Assembly (NCBI GenBank): GCA_028641055.1
Contig: CM054057.1
Span: 328,258,482 to 328,322,481 of the forward strand
Direction of reading: 5' to 3'
Origin: Alopecurus myosuroides
Taxonomy: Eukaryota > Streptophyta > Magnoliopsida > Poales > Poaceae
Length of the DNA: 64,000 nt
Part shown: positions 12,624 through 23,244 of the stretch, one piece after another
Position numbering within the stretch: position 1 is the first letter of the stretch
Layout: every line of letters begins with the position of its first letter
The notes under the pieces: model-generated
The model's database searches: none
Seen by the model: the letters and a program-made list of their open reading frames with translations, nothing else
What the model was told of the DNA's origin: nothing
Translations under genes and position numbers: made by a program

Positions 12624-14336
12624 TGATGGCTATGTTGAGACTCCAAGTGCAGAGTGTGTAGCTAGTGGCAAGCCTTCTTCCCCACGAGGGTGACTCGAGG
12701 GTTTATATCGAACTCTTGGGGAGCCAGTATTTCAGCAGTTGTCTTCCAAGCTTCCTCCAGGATCCTGCAAACAAGTAGAGAATTTTGTGCCCTCAACCTC
12801 ACCAAGTGGTTGTCAAGCACAAGGTGTGAGACTTCTAAATGGCAATGCAAAACTGAAAGTAAATGTGCAATAATTAAATCTACTACTAAATGCAAATGAG
12901 AAAATAAATATGCAATGGATTGTTTTTGTATTTTTGTGATGCAAGTGGTGATGGAGATAATGTAAATTCGAGTTGGAGATGCAAGTAAAGTAAAGTGCAA
13001 GTAAATTAAATTGCAGCAAAGTAACTAGAGTGTTTTCTTATATTTAAAATAGGACCGGGGTTCATGGTTTCACACTTGCATTCTCTCAAATAAAGTGGTA
13101 GACGGTGGACATAAAGAATTACATGTGAGATTACAATAACATGTTTAACATTGAGTACTTTCATATGGGCATCACGTCCTAGCATAGAGATCTCTACGGT
13201 CATATTGATCCCTCTTATACTCCACCAAGATGCGAAATAAATCATAACACCTCGATAATTAAGGAAAAATCAGAGTATAGCTTTAAGCAATGTGACATGA
13301 AGTTGAAGTAAGAACTTGCTAGATCTAGTCATGGAGATTGATTAGTGTCACTTCAAATCCCCGGTAACAAGGTACTCCTTTTTATCCCTAGTGAGGTAAC
13401 TAAGAAAGGTTTAACAAAACCTAAGTGGATCGCTGAACTTCTGTCACTTTCACAGCACTAGCCACCCCCCGTTACTCCAACTAATGCACCCATCACCCCA
13501 CACACGCTCTCAAGAACTAGATTTATCAAAGCTAGCAAATAAGAACGGGGTACATAAGATACATATACTCAAATAACTCAAGAGAAACAATTGCAATCTC
13601 AGATTCAATAACTCATAGAAAAGATCCACCACATAGGAATTACAACGGTGCCCGTAATCATGTGAGGCAGCTCATACGGATCTAATTAGTGAAGCACATA
13701 GAGAGAGAGAGATACAAGTGCTACTTCCACAAACCCATAGCCCTGGGGTGGACTACTCCCTCTTCATGGAGATGTCGACGGAGATGACGTTGGAGGGGTA
13801 GGAGATCACACCGGCGGCGCCCCGCCGGAGTTTTCCCCCTCCAATCTGGAACTCCAGGTCTCTATTTTGGTGTTTCGGTGTTTCGGCGGCTCTCTCCTCC
13901 GTAAGGGTATGGGGGACCCTTTTTATAGTCGGTTTTAGGTCAAGACGGAGTCGGTAAGTCGAAGATGGAAGGAATTGGGGCCACAGGGGCCAAAAGGGGG
14001 CCTCTCACGCGGCCAAGGAATCTGGCCGCATGGAGGGTCCTCTTTTGGGCCTCCTTGCCCAATTCTCGTGGATCCTTCGCCCGAAAGTCTTCTCCTTCCA
14101 AGAAAATGACCCCCGCAGATTTTCAGGTGATTTCGCGGAAGTTTGCCCCCTGAAACGTCAAAAATATAGAAAACGGGGTTTCTGACAGGCAGGGTTAATT
14201 CCATAAAAGTTGGGGGAATTTGTAATTTAACCCCAAAATACTATAAAACATTGAATTATACCCTTATATGATGCAATATGTAATAGAAAACCATGTGAAA
14301 ATATGCAAAATTCATCTATGCATTTTACATGCATCA
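12624..14336 (-). mobile_element. solo LTR (1,713 bp), Gypsy-type
   Basis: It starts TGATGGC and ends GCATCA (TGATG/CATCA inverted ends) and is flanked by the perfect 5-bp duplication CATGT (12619-12623 and 14337-14341). No internal domain is present, so it is a solo LTR from intra-element recombination. The orientation (minus) is inferred from similarity in layout to the reversed LTR at 8080-9256. The ORFs inside it do not look like proteins. Confidence 0.8.
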
Positions 14337-15002
14337 CATGTATTATTGTTATCCTAATGGTTTGCTGTCCATCCTTTTATAGGTAACTTCTCATATGGCT
14401 CAACCACCTCTTGCTCCAAGTTATATGCCTTGTTTTCTTTTATGATCACTTGCACTTGCTTTGAGTTTTGAACAATATTGTGGGAGTTATGATTCCATTT
14501 TTGTGCACTTTGCATTCAAAATACAATATCTCTAAATCATGCACAAATATTGGGGAGCTCCTCTATTTTCTTTAAAAACACTCATTTTCTCAAACCATAA
14601 TATACCTTGTTTGTTTGGTTTGTTCGATCTTTTTGATTACTTGCTTCTCTTTAGGAGAATATTAGAGATTTGTATACATATTTGCAATCTTTGGATCCTC
14701 AGTATAGTTCCTCCCATTATTCATCATTGGATAAGTGTATTTGATTTCACTAATATTATGAGAAGTGCATATCATACGGAGGAACCCTTATTATATTGGC
14801 CATCTAAAATTTCTATGATCCCATTTTGGAAATGGATGCCAATGGGGGAAATTTTTTAGAGGGTTTAAGGAAATTTGATTTTATGCTTCAGTTTTGTTCT
14901 TAAGCATTTGCCTTTCATGCTCATGAATCCTTGCTTGTTTATGTGCATGGTTGGTCAAATTCATTATATAAACCCTCATACAAGAGTTTACCATCAGTTA
15001 CC

Positions 15003-15016
15003 AAAATGGGGGAGAT
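15003..15016 (+). other. polypurine tract of the Copia-type element
   Basis: AAAATGGGGGAGAT lies immediately before the LTR start TGAAAGAGC. It primes plus-strand DNA synthesis in the retrotransposon life cycle. Similar tracts upstream (see the interior entry) may be extra copies. Confidence 0.8.
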
Positions 15017-17429
15017 TGAAAGAGCATGGTGCCCCCACGTGTGGTTTTGGTAATTGATTACAACCACTATGGACTAATGATTTCATTGAGCTATACTTGT
15101 AGAGTTTGTCCATAAGTAAATGCTTGATGTCCATGTGTTGGATTCAAGATAATCAAGTGGTGACCAAGGTTCTATTCATGTGAATATCCCAAGTTTGGTC
15201 ATGAGAGAGTTGAGCATATTGCAAGTATGTCTTGAAGAAGAATATTGTGTGAACATTCATCTTTACCTTCAAGACATCATTATTATGAAGAGATAAGAAA
15301 AGATACATGGTTGATCAAGGCAAAGTGCTAAGCGATGGTTAATATTGATCAACTCACAAAGCAAGAAGATATACCATGTGGGATCATGGTATGGTAAGTA
15401 ATTTTTCATATAGCTTTGTGTTCTAACCCATTATATGTGTGTGTGGTATATCTATGTGGGGTTAGGTATCTTTCCATGGGCTTCCATCAAAAGGAAGATT
15501 TCATATAGTCCATGGTGGATGACGTCAAGTTGTGGTCGTCATTAATTTCGAGAAGTGCAAGTTCAAGGGGATCATATCTAAGATATCACATGCTTTAAGC
15601 TTTCCACTCTTTTGGAGATAATGTCCAAGTGAAGATGTACCTAAAATAGCCTCTCCCATAGTGGCGTATGGGGGAGCAATCTATGTGTCTTCACCGAGTA
15701 AAGCGAAATCAAGAAAGGTGTTCCATCTTGAGGAGGTCAAGATCTTCATCATGTAGCTCAAGTGGAATTCTCAAACCAAAGGCATGATATTGATGGGTTT
15801 TCTATTTTACCGGTCCCAAAGCATTAGGAGGGAGACCGGGTTATAGGATAGATAACCGTACTATCAAGAGGGGCTCTCATATTAGCAACTTGACCGCATC
15901 ACTCGGAGAGAGCTCAAATCTTTGCATACTTGGCATCATCTTTATTGGTTCTTATTTGTGTTTTCTCCATGTGTTGTTTTAGAGCTTGTATGTGTTTCAA
16001 TACAAGCTCAAGTTCATCAAAAACGGGTTTTACATGAAAAACTTATTGCGTTTTTTATATTGGAGGTTTTACCGATTGTTCCTTTATAGAGAGGTCAAAC
16101 CTTTCATCATTTGGTTTTATCCTCCAATGATGGACTATGATGTTTGTATGCATGATCTTATAGTTCTCATCGTTGCGAGTTCAATGAGCCCAAGATCATC
16201 GAAAACGGAGTCTGGAGGAGAAAGATATCGCGTTCTTAATGTAGGTGTTTTTCGGAAAACAGTTTGGCCGACCGGGCTGCTCGGGTGGGTGGCCAGCCTA
16301 CGCGCAGGGTGACCAGCCCAGGCCGGGAAACGCAGAGAGGCCAGCCCGAGGCCGGGGACGCGCAGAATGCCCCCAACGGGCTGATTTGGGGGGGGGGGGG
16401 AGGGGCCTATATAAGGGGTCTCTTATTCCCCGATGGTTCGCTACCTTTTAGTCGAGTTTCCCCCCACCATTGTTGACCTCTTGGAGCTTGCTTTCTCTCT
16501 ATTCTTCCATGATTCTTACCTCCAATTAGTGGAAAAGAGAGAGGAGATCTAGATCTATCTTTCCACCAATCCATCTCTCCTCTTAGTGAGGGGAAGCTTT
16601 TGAGATCTAGATCTTGTGGATTCATTTGTTGAGTTCTTCCTTGTTCTTCATCTCTTCTCCCCCATACTAACTGTTGCTTTGGTGGGATTTGAGAGTGAAG
16701 GATTTGAGCACTTCTTGTGTTCTTGCCATTGCATAGGTTGCATTGGTTTGAGTTCTCTACGAGGATTCGTTCGAGTGAAAGGTTAATAATCTTGTTACTC
16801 TTGGGTTCTTGGAGTGCCCTTGAGCTTGTCCTCTTGGGTACTTGGAGTGCCCTAGACAGTTGATTGTTGCCTCGGAGCTTTTGAAGCTTTCGAGGCCTTG
16901 TTGTTATCTCGGAGTTTTGGTAGCTCGCGGGATATTGTTGGGAGCCTCCAATTGAGTTGTGGAGATTGCCCCCACCTTGTATGGGATCGGTGACCGCGCT
17001 CAAAGGAACCATGGTGGATCGTGGCACTCCGCATTGGTGGAGGCACGAGGAGAATAAGGTGAGCCATTGGGCGCTTGGAGTCATTGTGACTCCACACCTC
17101 TCCAACAGAGATTAGCTTCCATTGGGAAGTGAACTTCGGGATAAATCATCGTGTCCACGTGTCTCGGTTATTTCTATACCCGGTCTCTTTACTTATGAAA
17201 TTTACTTTGTGATAGCCATCGGGCTTGAAGTAACATATCTTGCTATCACATAGTTTCTTGAATTGTTTACCATAAGTTGTTGGTGCACATAGGCCAACCT
17301 AGTTTGTTTAGGTTTTGGCTTGATAAATTAAACGCTAGTTTTATTCCGCATTTATTCAAGCCTTAACCGTAATTATTTTTAAACGACTATTCACCCCTCC
17401 CCCCTCTAGGAGACATCCGTGTCGTTTCA
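15017..17429 (+). repeat. 3' LTR of the Copia-type element (2,413 bp)
   Basis: It starts TGAAAGAGC after the polypurine tract and ends ...CACCCCTCCCCCCTCTAGG...CGTTTCA, with near-matching inverted ends TGAAA/TTTCA. The TATATAAGGG at about 16408-16417 is a good candidate TATA box, followed by transcribed-looking leader sequence. A G-run lies at about 16389-16400. Open frames inside it (for example 16407-17105 on the minus strand) are LTR sequence, not genes. Confidence 0.85.
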
Positions 17430-19259
17430 TTAGTTTAGGTCCTATCAACCCTACAAAACCATATTTGAGCTCAGTTCTCAAGAGATTCACTCACGTGTGC
17501 CCTTAACGTGAGAGTTCGACATTCTAGTGCAAACCCCTCTTCCCGGGGTAAGCTGCTTCTGAAAGGTGTAACATTTGGGAAATATGTATTTGCTCTTCTA
17601 CATGCCCACGACGATTGTATATACATATATTAGTACACCACACAAGATTTGCAATGTTGCTTTTGCATCCCACACGTGGTTTAGCTCGGAACCCTAATCC
17701 GCAGGGCGTCGTATCGGCAACCCCTTTGACCGGCTTCAAAAAGGGGTAGACTGATTCATTTTTCCCATTATTTGTTTTCAGGGGTGTCCTAGGGTCATGG
17801 AAAATCAAAATTTGGTCTCAAGTTATCAAAAGATTCCACCAGGTGGCCTCAAAGTGAGTCCAAGCAGAAACGACTTCCTGCTATAAGGCGCCTCGTACTA
17901 TGGGATTTGTGTTCTTTGATCAATTCTGCACTCCCACATGATTGTACATACATATACTAGTAGACACACAAGATTTGTAGTGTTACACCTCACTCGTGCG
18001 GTTTTCGTCGAAACCTAATCTCGATACCTCGGCCATAGTACCCTTTAGTTTGACCGGGTTCGATAGGAGGTGTAGACCATGCAAAACTTTTTTCATTTTC
18101 TCGTGCTATGGATATTCATAGCTAGGGTAATTTAAAACCATAGAAACCTTAAAATAGGTGTTCAATGAACCGTTCTCGGCATAAGAAACAATTCAGACCT
18201 TCTGGATGAAACTCGAACGATCCGATGTGTGCAGTTCCGGGGAAACGTGTACTTCCGGAGGAACGATACAAAGGGTTGTAGCAAGGGTGCTCGGGTCTCT
18301 ATTTCAGTCCCCTGCCCTCTCCCAAGGCCTAGTCCCGCTGTCGCCACTCATTCGCCGTCGCCGCTGGCCACAACGAGTTAACCCTCCCCATCCCCCATCC
18401 AGGCCTCGAGGAAATCCAATCATCTAATAAATCCCACGCTTCGGTTGTCTCCCAAGGCCGCATGCGGTTCTCCAAGACGACCCCCGTATCGCAATGTCGA
18501 CCAATTCCGGTAAGAAGTTAACCTCTATTGTACAAATAATAGTATTAGTTACAATAAGATTTATGATCTTGGTCAACCGTACATTTAATTGCTTCCAAAA
18601 AAGTTGCTGACCTTCGTGTAGCTCTGATTGGCTTGTACACATAATTGTTCGGACCATATGGATGTAACCGTGAGAAAATTATTTGCCAAAATACAAATTG
18701 TGTGGAGACTACATATCATCCCTGTCCCTCACTATTTGACAAAGTCGCCGGCGGGTCAGTCGGACCGTGATGAATCCCGACAGGCTCTGAGTGCAAAAAA
18801 GCAAGGGAAATCTTCCAATGTACTGGACGATGAGGTGCCAAGGACATCTGGTGGTAGACCTGTGAAGAAAGTTTCTGGTCCTAATGCGTCCAACAACTCA
18901 GCAAAGCCGAAGGCGAAGAAGGTGAAGAAAGATGAATCTGTGATGGTCATGAGTAAGAAAGAATACTTACAGCTTCGTTTGTGTAACGATCCATATGGAT
19001 ATGCTAGGGATAAATATTTGGAGGATATCAGGTTCCACACACACACACACTCAAAAGAGTATCTACAATGATGGGATTCTCAAACTGAATCGCACGATTG
19101 CTCCTTAGAAGGCCATTGATTTCAAACACATCGATGGTGCGGACGATCATGCTCGGTTTAAATACGATCATGAGTTGTGTGAGCGGTTGGGCCTGGTTCA
19201 GATCATGAAACTATAATAGGGATAAAACCGTTCATGGGAAGGCGGTTCTACCACTAGCA
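17430..19259. other. unassigned repeat-derived region, possibly CACTA-related
   Basis: Between the Copia LTR end and the next element there is no clear gene. About 17590-17770 and 17910-18090 are diverged direct copies (shared words: GATTGTA.ATACATATA, ACACAAGATTT, a CCGG/TTTGACCGG stretch), about 320 bp apart, like the subterminal repeats of large DNA transposons. A short open frame follows at 18628-19071. I could not find CACTA ends, so the class is a guess. Confidence 0.35.
18628..19071 (+). CDS. unrecognised Lys/Ser-rich open frame, probably a transposon fragment
   Basis: It has 147 codons. The N-terminal third is unremarkable; the middle is Lys/Ser/Pro-rich and basic (about residues 45-105), followed by an MSKKEYLQLRLCNDPYGYARDKYLEDI-type stretch (about 109-135) and a CA microsatellite-derived His/Thr run (19037-19050) before the stop. 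The coding-like bias from 18745 to 19030 suggests a real exon, perhaps of a CACTA-type second protein, but I do not recognise the family. The stop after the CA repeat suggests a broken end. Confidence 0.3.
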   Translation: MACTHNCSDHMDVTVRKLFAKIQIVWRLHIIPVPHYLTKSPAGQSDRDESRQALSAKKQGKSSNVLDDEVPRTSGGRPVKKVSGPNASNNSAKPKAKKVKKDESVMVMSKKEYLQLRLCNDPYGYARDKYLEDIRFHTHTHSKEYLQ

Positions 19260-20212
19260 TACTTCTGAATTGACTAGGCGTGCATAATGTTTTCATTCAA
19301 ATAATTTGTGAGGGCATAGCTCCGTATATTAATGTGCCTCGATGCCTCGGTTAACACACTACTCACAACCACCATGTAGCCTAGATGATAATCGATACAG
19401 CTAGTAGCACTAGTGATTAAGGGTCTCCCCGTGGAGGTGGTATTGGTACGGGGAGTTCTCTGTTGATCCCACGTTGGAGATTGACGTGAAAGGAGGAGAT
19501 CTCGATATATTAATCTCAACTCTCGTGTTACACTGGATACTCGATACCAAGCGATATTGCTCGAACTCTTGGATCTCTCCAAACTAGACCTAGGGGCCGG
19601 CTTATAAAGCACCCGGACCCCCTGGCTTGCCCTCCAAGGCGCACCCTGAATCCTACCCGGACACCGCGTACAGAACCCTAACTTTCCTTACCGTAACCCA
19701 CAATCCGGGTTACCAGGCCTACAAACTTGGGCCTTCTAAAAGTTCCTTTATCCCTAGCCGGATCTCACGCAGTGTCCTTTGGGCCGAGTTACACCTTGGC
19801 GTTGGCCTACCGGGTTATCATCCCTCCATCAGTAGTCCCCAGAATAGCCCGGGCTTCACGGGATCCTCCTTGAAGCGCTTGCTATTCCGTGTAAAAATAT
19901 CAGACGTACAAATCCGAAGAGGCCGGGTTAAGGTGCTTTGATAAACAGCTAGGCCTAACTCCAAGGTGGCCATATAGCAACCCGGCTTTCTCTAGGTCCT
20001 TCTTTTCTCCGGGTCAACGCCCTGATAAGAATGTCAAAGATCCGGCTTACTTTACTCGATAATTGAACCCGATATTGCGGAGATCTCCTTCTTATCCCTG
20101 TCCGGATATCTCGTCCAGAACTTAAAGCATATCTCACAAAATCCGGGCAGATAGCCGTTATTCCGAAATTTTCGGTTCCGCGCCGTTGGACTAGGTTTAT
20201 CCGCCCGCACCC
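19260..20212 (+). other. 5' flank of a Gypsy-type transposon gene (LTR- or promoter-like)
   Basis: There is no coding sequence I can support. The words CCGGGTTA, CAGTAGTCCCC and AGCCCGGGCTTCACGGGATCCTCC are typical of the sequence upstream of 'putative gypsy type transposon' genes in Triticeae. It is C/G-rich and leads into a TATA box at 20214. LTR borders were not found. Confidence 0.4.
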
Positions 20213-20213
20213 T

Positions 20214-20220
20214 TATAAAT
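20214..20220 (+). promoter_or_regulatory. TATA box for the Gypsy-type transposon gene
   Basis: TATAAAT in the context CACCCTTATAAATAGG, about 800 bp before the likely start codon at 21021. The transcribed leader seems to begin near 20245 and to have a 5'UTR intron (GTAAGT donor at 20489; possible acceptor CTTGCAG at 20778-20784). Confidence 0.6.
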
Positions 20221-21020
20221 AGGTACTTAGGGGTTAACCTAACCCCAACGGCTCATTGACCCCTTTTCCTCCTTCTCTTCACTTCCGCGCTCAAGCTCGC
20301 AGAGCATCGCCACGGAGACCTCGCGCGCGTCACCGGAGCCAATCCGCCGCCGGCTACGCTCCGCCACGGCTCGCCCCACGCCGCCGCCAAGATCAGCCAC
20401 CGCGCCCTTGTCCTGCCCGCCGGGAATCGCTAAGGGGCACCAGGATTGTGCTATTTGCCTCCGCCGGGCTTCACTTCAATCTCCTCCAGTAAGTTTCTCG
20501 CATCCATTAGCTTGACCTCGTAATTTCTCGATTTACTCCAGATTGGATCTAGGTCAATCCGCGAGTCATTTTTTCTTGCCGCGCCGAATTAAACCCCACA
20601 ATCCCACGCTAGTTCATCCAATAACATGACAGATGGGCACATATCACTCCCCTATCATCATTAACCATTAATTTCTCCGTAAAATCGTCCGCAACTTTTT
20701 CAATCTAGATCCATTTCGCCAAATTTTTTCGCGCCTGTCATTGACACCCGGAAAATCCTCTTCTTCCGGTTCTTTTGCTTGCAGTAGATACATGGGCAAT
20801 CATCCGTCTTCCTCAAACACCTTTTAATATGTAAGTACCCCATAGTTTTTATAATGATGCTTGATACCCGGATAACTTGAAACCTTGCTTTGTAGAGTGA
20901 TACCCGGATAATTCTTAACTTCCATGCTTTCTTGATACCACTCGCAAATACTCGGATAGCTCATGGTTTCCGAGTCTTACTTCTCGTACCTTTTTGCCTT
21001 GTGTTTTGCGGGTTGATCCC

Positions 21021-22553
21021 ATGGCTCCCAAGAAGCAAGGGAAGCAGCCAGCCAAGGCCAAGACCTCCAACTCCATATCCGCCAACTGGGCGCGATCCAC
21101 GGTCACGAAGGCCAAGCTAGAAGAGCTGGCCGAGTTAGGGGTTCTCCCTTCTCAAAAAGATATCCATTGGAGGGTGCCGGGTGACGAAACCCGGCCCACA
21201 CCTGCCGCCGACGAGGTAATTTGCTTCGTCGAACACGTGACTCGGGGATTCCGTCCCCCGGGTCACCCTTTCTTTCGTGAAGTCCTGAGCCATTACGGCC
21301 TCCGGGTATTCGACATAGGGCCTAACTCTATGTTGAATATAACCCATTTCATTGTTCTATCCGAGTCATACTTGTGCACTCCGCCAAGTTTGGCTCTCTT
21401 TATTGAACTCTTCCAGTGCAAGCCGTGCCGCGAAAGCGGTGACGGAGCACTTCTCGCTTGCGGCGGGGTATCCATCCAGCGCCGTAAGAACTCACCAATG
21501 CCAAACCTTAATCTGAATTCCCACGTTAAACACTGGCAATTATTCTTCTTTTACTGCCACGACACCTCCCCACCCGGCGAGAAGAAACTGCCGGGTTACT
21601 CGGAGGGCCTCCTCGACATTTCCGAGAATTTCAACGCTTTCGCCCCTGACTCGGACAGGGAGGCAATCCAGCCCCTTCTCTCAAAAGTATCTGTCTTATC
21701 CGCCCAAGGTCTCCTTGGGCTCAATCTGGTCAAGACATGGGTGGATTTCCGGATCCAGCCCAACTCTATTCGCACTAAGCTGATGTGCGATTACTCGGGG
21801 CACACCACGGACGTGCTCCGATACTCCACCAAGAACTACGCAGCAGGCGACACCAACAAGACCATCAAGGGATTCTTGACGGAGAAGTTGGAGGTGATCA
21901 AGAACATCGCCGGGTTACCGCCGTTCACCCGGGAGAATCCGGCTCCATCGGTGAGACCCAATACTTGTAGGCCTATTCTCACGCTCAACTTGACTCAGCC
22001 ACTAATTCTTGCGTCCATGCTTTTATCTCAGGCTGACGACCCTTTCTGGAGCGTCGAGACCTCTCCTACTACCGGAGACCCGGAAGAAGAAGACGAGCCG
22101 GCTGACAATGATGAGGGTATTTATCCGAATCTTGTGTCATCTTCAGTTGCATAATTTTCCTCGCTCATTTAGCTTTTTCCATCAATACATACTCGGCTTG
22201 CAGGGCTGGAGGACGAAGACGAGAAGGATGAGGAGGACCCGGAGGCCACCGAGTCTGATCAAGAAATAACAGTCGGGGCCAAGAGGAGGGCCAGAGGAGT
22301 GGTGTCCAAGGTTCCTTATTCCACCATGTCTTCCGAACCCTACTCTTTTGATAACATGCACAGACTTAACCAACAACTATCCAACTCATCGCACTTGAAG
22401 GACTCTCTCCCGACCAAGCGCAGGGTGACCCGGAGTTCACCGGGCGACGATCCCCTAAACCCGGGTATCTCCACCTCACCAAACCGCCGGGCGCAAGGTG
22501 TTCGTACCGCGACTCGTTATGTGTGTAATGCCTTGTTTGCTCGCAGAACATAG
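21021..22553 (+). CDS. 'putative gypsy type transposon' domain protein (spliced)
   Basis: Three exons fit: 21021-21950, 22032-22116 and 22204-22553, giving about 454 residues. The ATG at 21021 (MAPKKQGKQ...) is preferred over the one at 20994 because a basic N-terminus starts there. Residues about 40-290 carry the grass transposon domain Pfam calls 'Transposase (putative) gypsy type' (FRPPGHPFFREVLSHYGL, PNSMLNITHFIVLSESYL motifs). The C-terminal exons are acidic (a run of Glu/Asp), then basic/Ser-rich. Both introns are GT-AG; the first (81 bp) is in frame and open. The function of this domain is unknown; it is found in Gypsy-associated repeats. No pol follows, so it is a fragment or a non-autonomous unit. 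Confidence 0.65.
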
Positions 22554-22837
22554 CTGGTACGGTCGTACCATTGCTCGTTAAGTGGGTTTCCGTCCCTCTT
22601 TTGACTTCTGCGAATTTGTACTTCTTTAGAATGGCCTTAATTGCTGTGATCTCCTCATATTATGTCCAATTATGCTCCTTTATGTCTGGTATGAAATATC
22701 TCTTTGGAATTTCAACAATCTGCATATACAGACATAAACGGTGCGCTTTAGAACGGTAAAATACCAAATTCGTTATCTACTTATTAATAAAACATTAAGT
22801 AAAATCGCACCTAAAATGCACGCATCAACCTCCATAG
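22554..22837. other. unassigned spacer
   Basis: I see no gene or clear repeat end between the transposon gene and the Copia fragment. The sequence is AT-rich after 22600. Confidence 0.5.
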
Positions 22838-23244
22838 GAGCTATGCTGGTGCACTCCAGTACTTGACGCTAACGCGTCCTGACATCTCTCATGTTGTACA
22901 GCAAGCATGCCTCTACAGCAAGGGTTCTACGATACATCAAGGGTACTATTGATCTCACCAGTTCTCCACGCTGATTGGGCCGGCTGCCTAGATACTCGGC
23001 GTTCCACCTCTGGTTATTGTCTGTTCCTCAGTGACAACCTGATCTCCTGGTCATCCAAATGGCAGACAACTGTCTCCTGTTTGTGCCGAGGCCGAGCACG
23101 TGACGGTTGCACATGTTGTCGTTGAGTGTTGTTGGATCTGTCATCTTCTTGGAGAACTCCATCATTCCCTTTCGGCTGCCACGGTTGTTTTCTGTGATAA
23201 TGTCAGCACCATCTACATGGCCTCGAACCCAGTCCAGTATCGCC

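Larger units (their letters stand above)
9257..17429 (+). mobile_element. 5'-truncated Copia-type (Sirevirus-like) LTR retrotransposon
   Basis: The interior starts abruptly at about 9257 with gag-like sequence and ends with a 2.4-kb LTR. No 5' LTR, protease, integrase or reverse transcriptase is visible; the stretch after gag (9840-12620 and 14340-15000) is AT-rich and non-coding. It holds several TGGGGGAG tracts like the true polypurine tract. A 1.7-kb solo LTR lies inside it. The 3' LTR resembles a very abundant Triticeae Copia LTR; the family name is not certain. Confidence 0.65.

Noticed and set aside
16407..17105. A 232-codon minus-strand frame
   Set aside because: It lies in the 3' LTR of a Copia-type element, antisense to the LTR leader, and has no recognisable domain.
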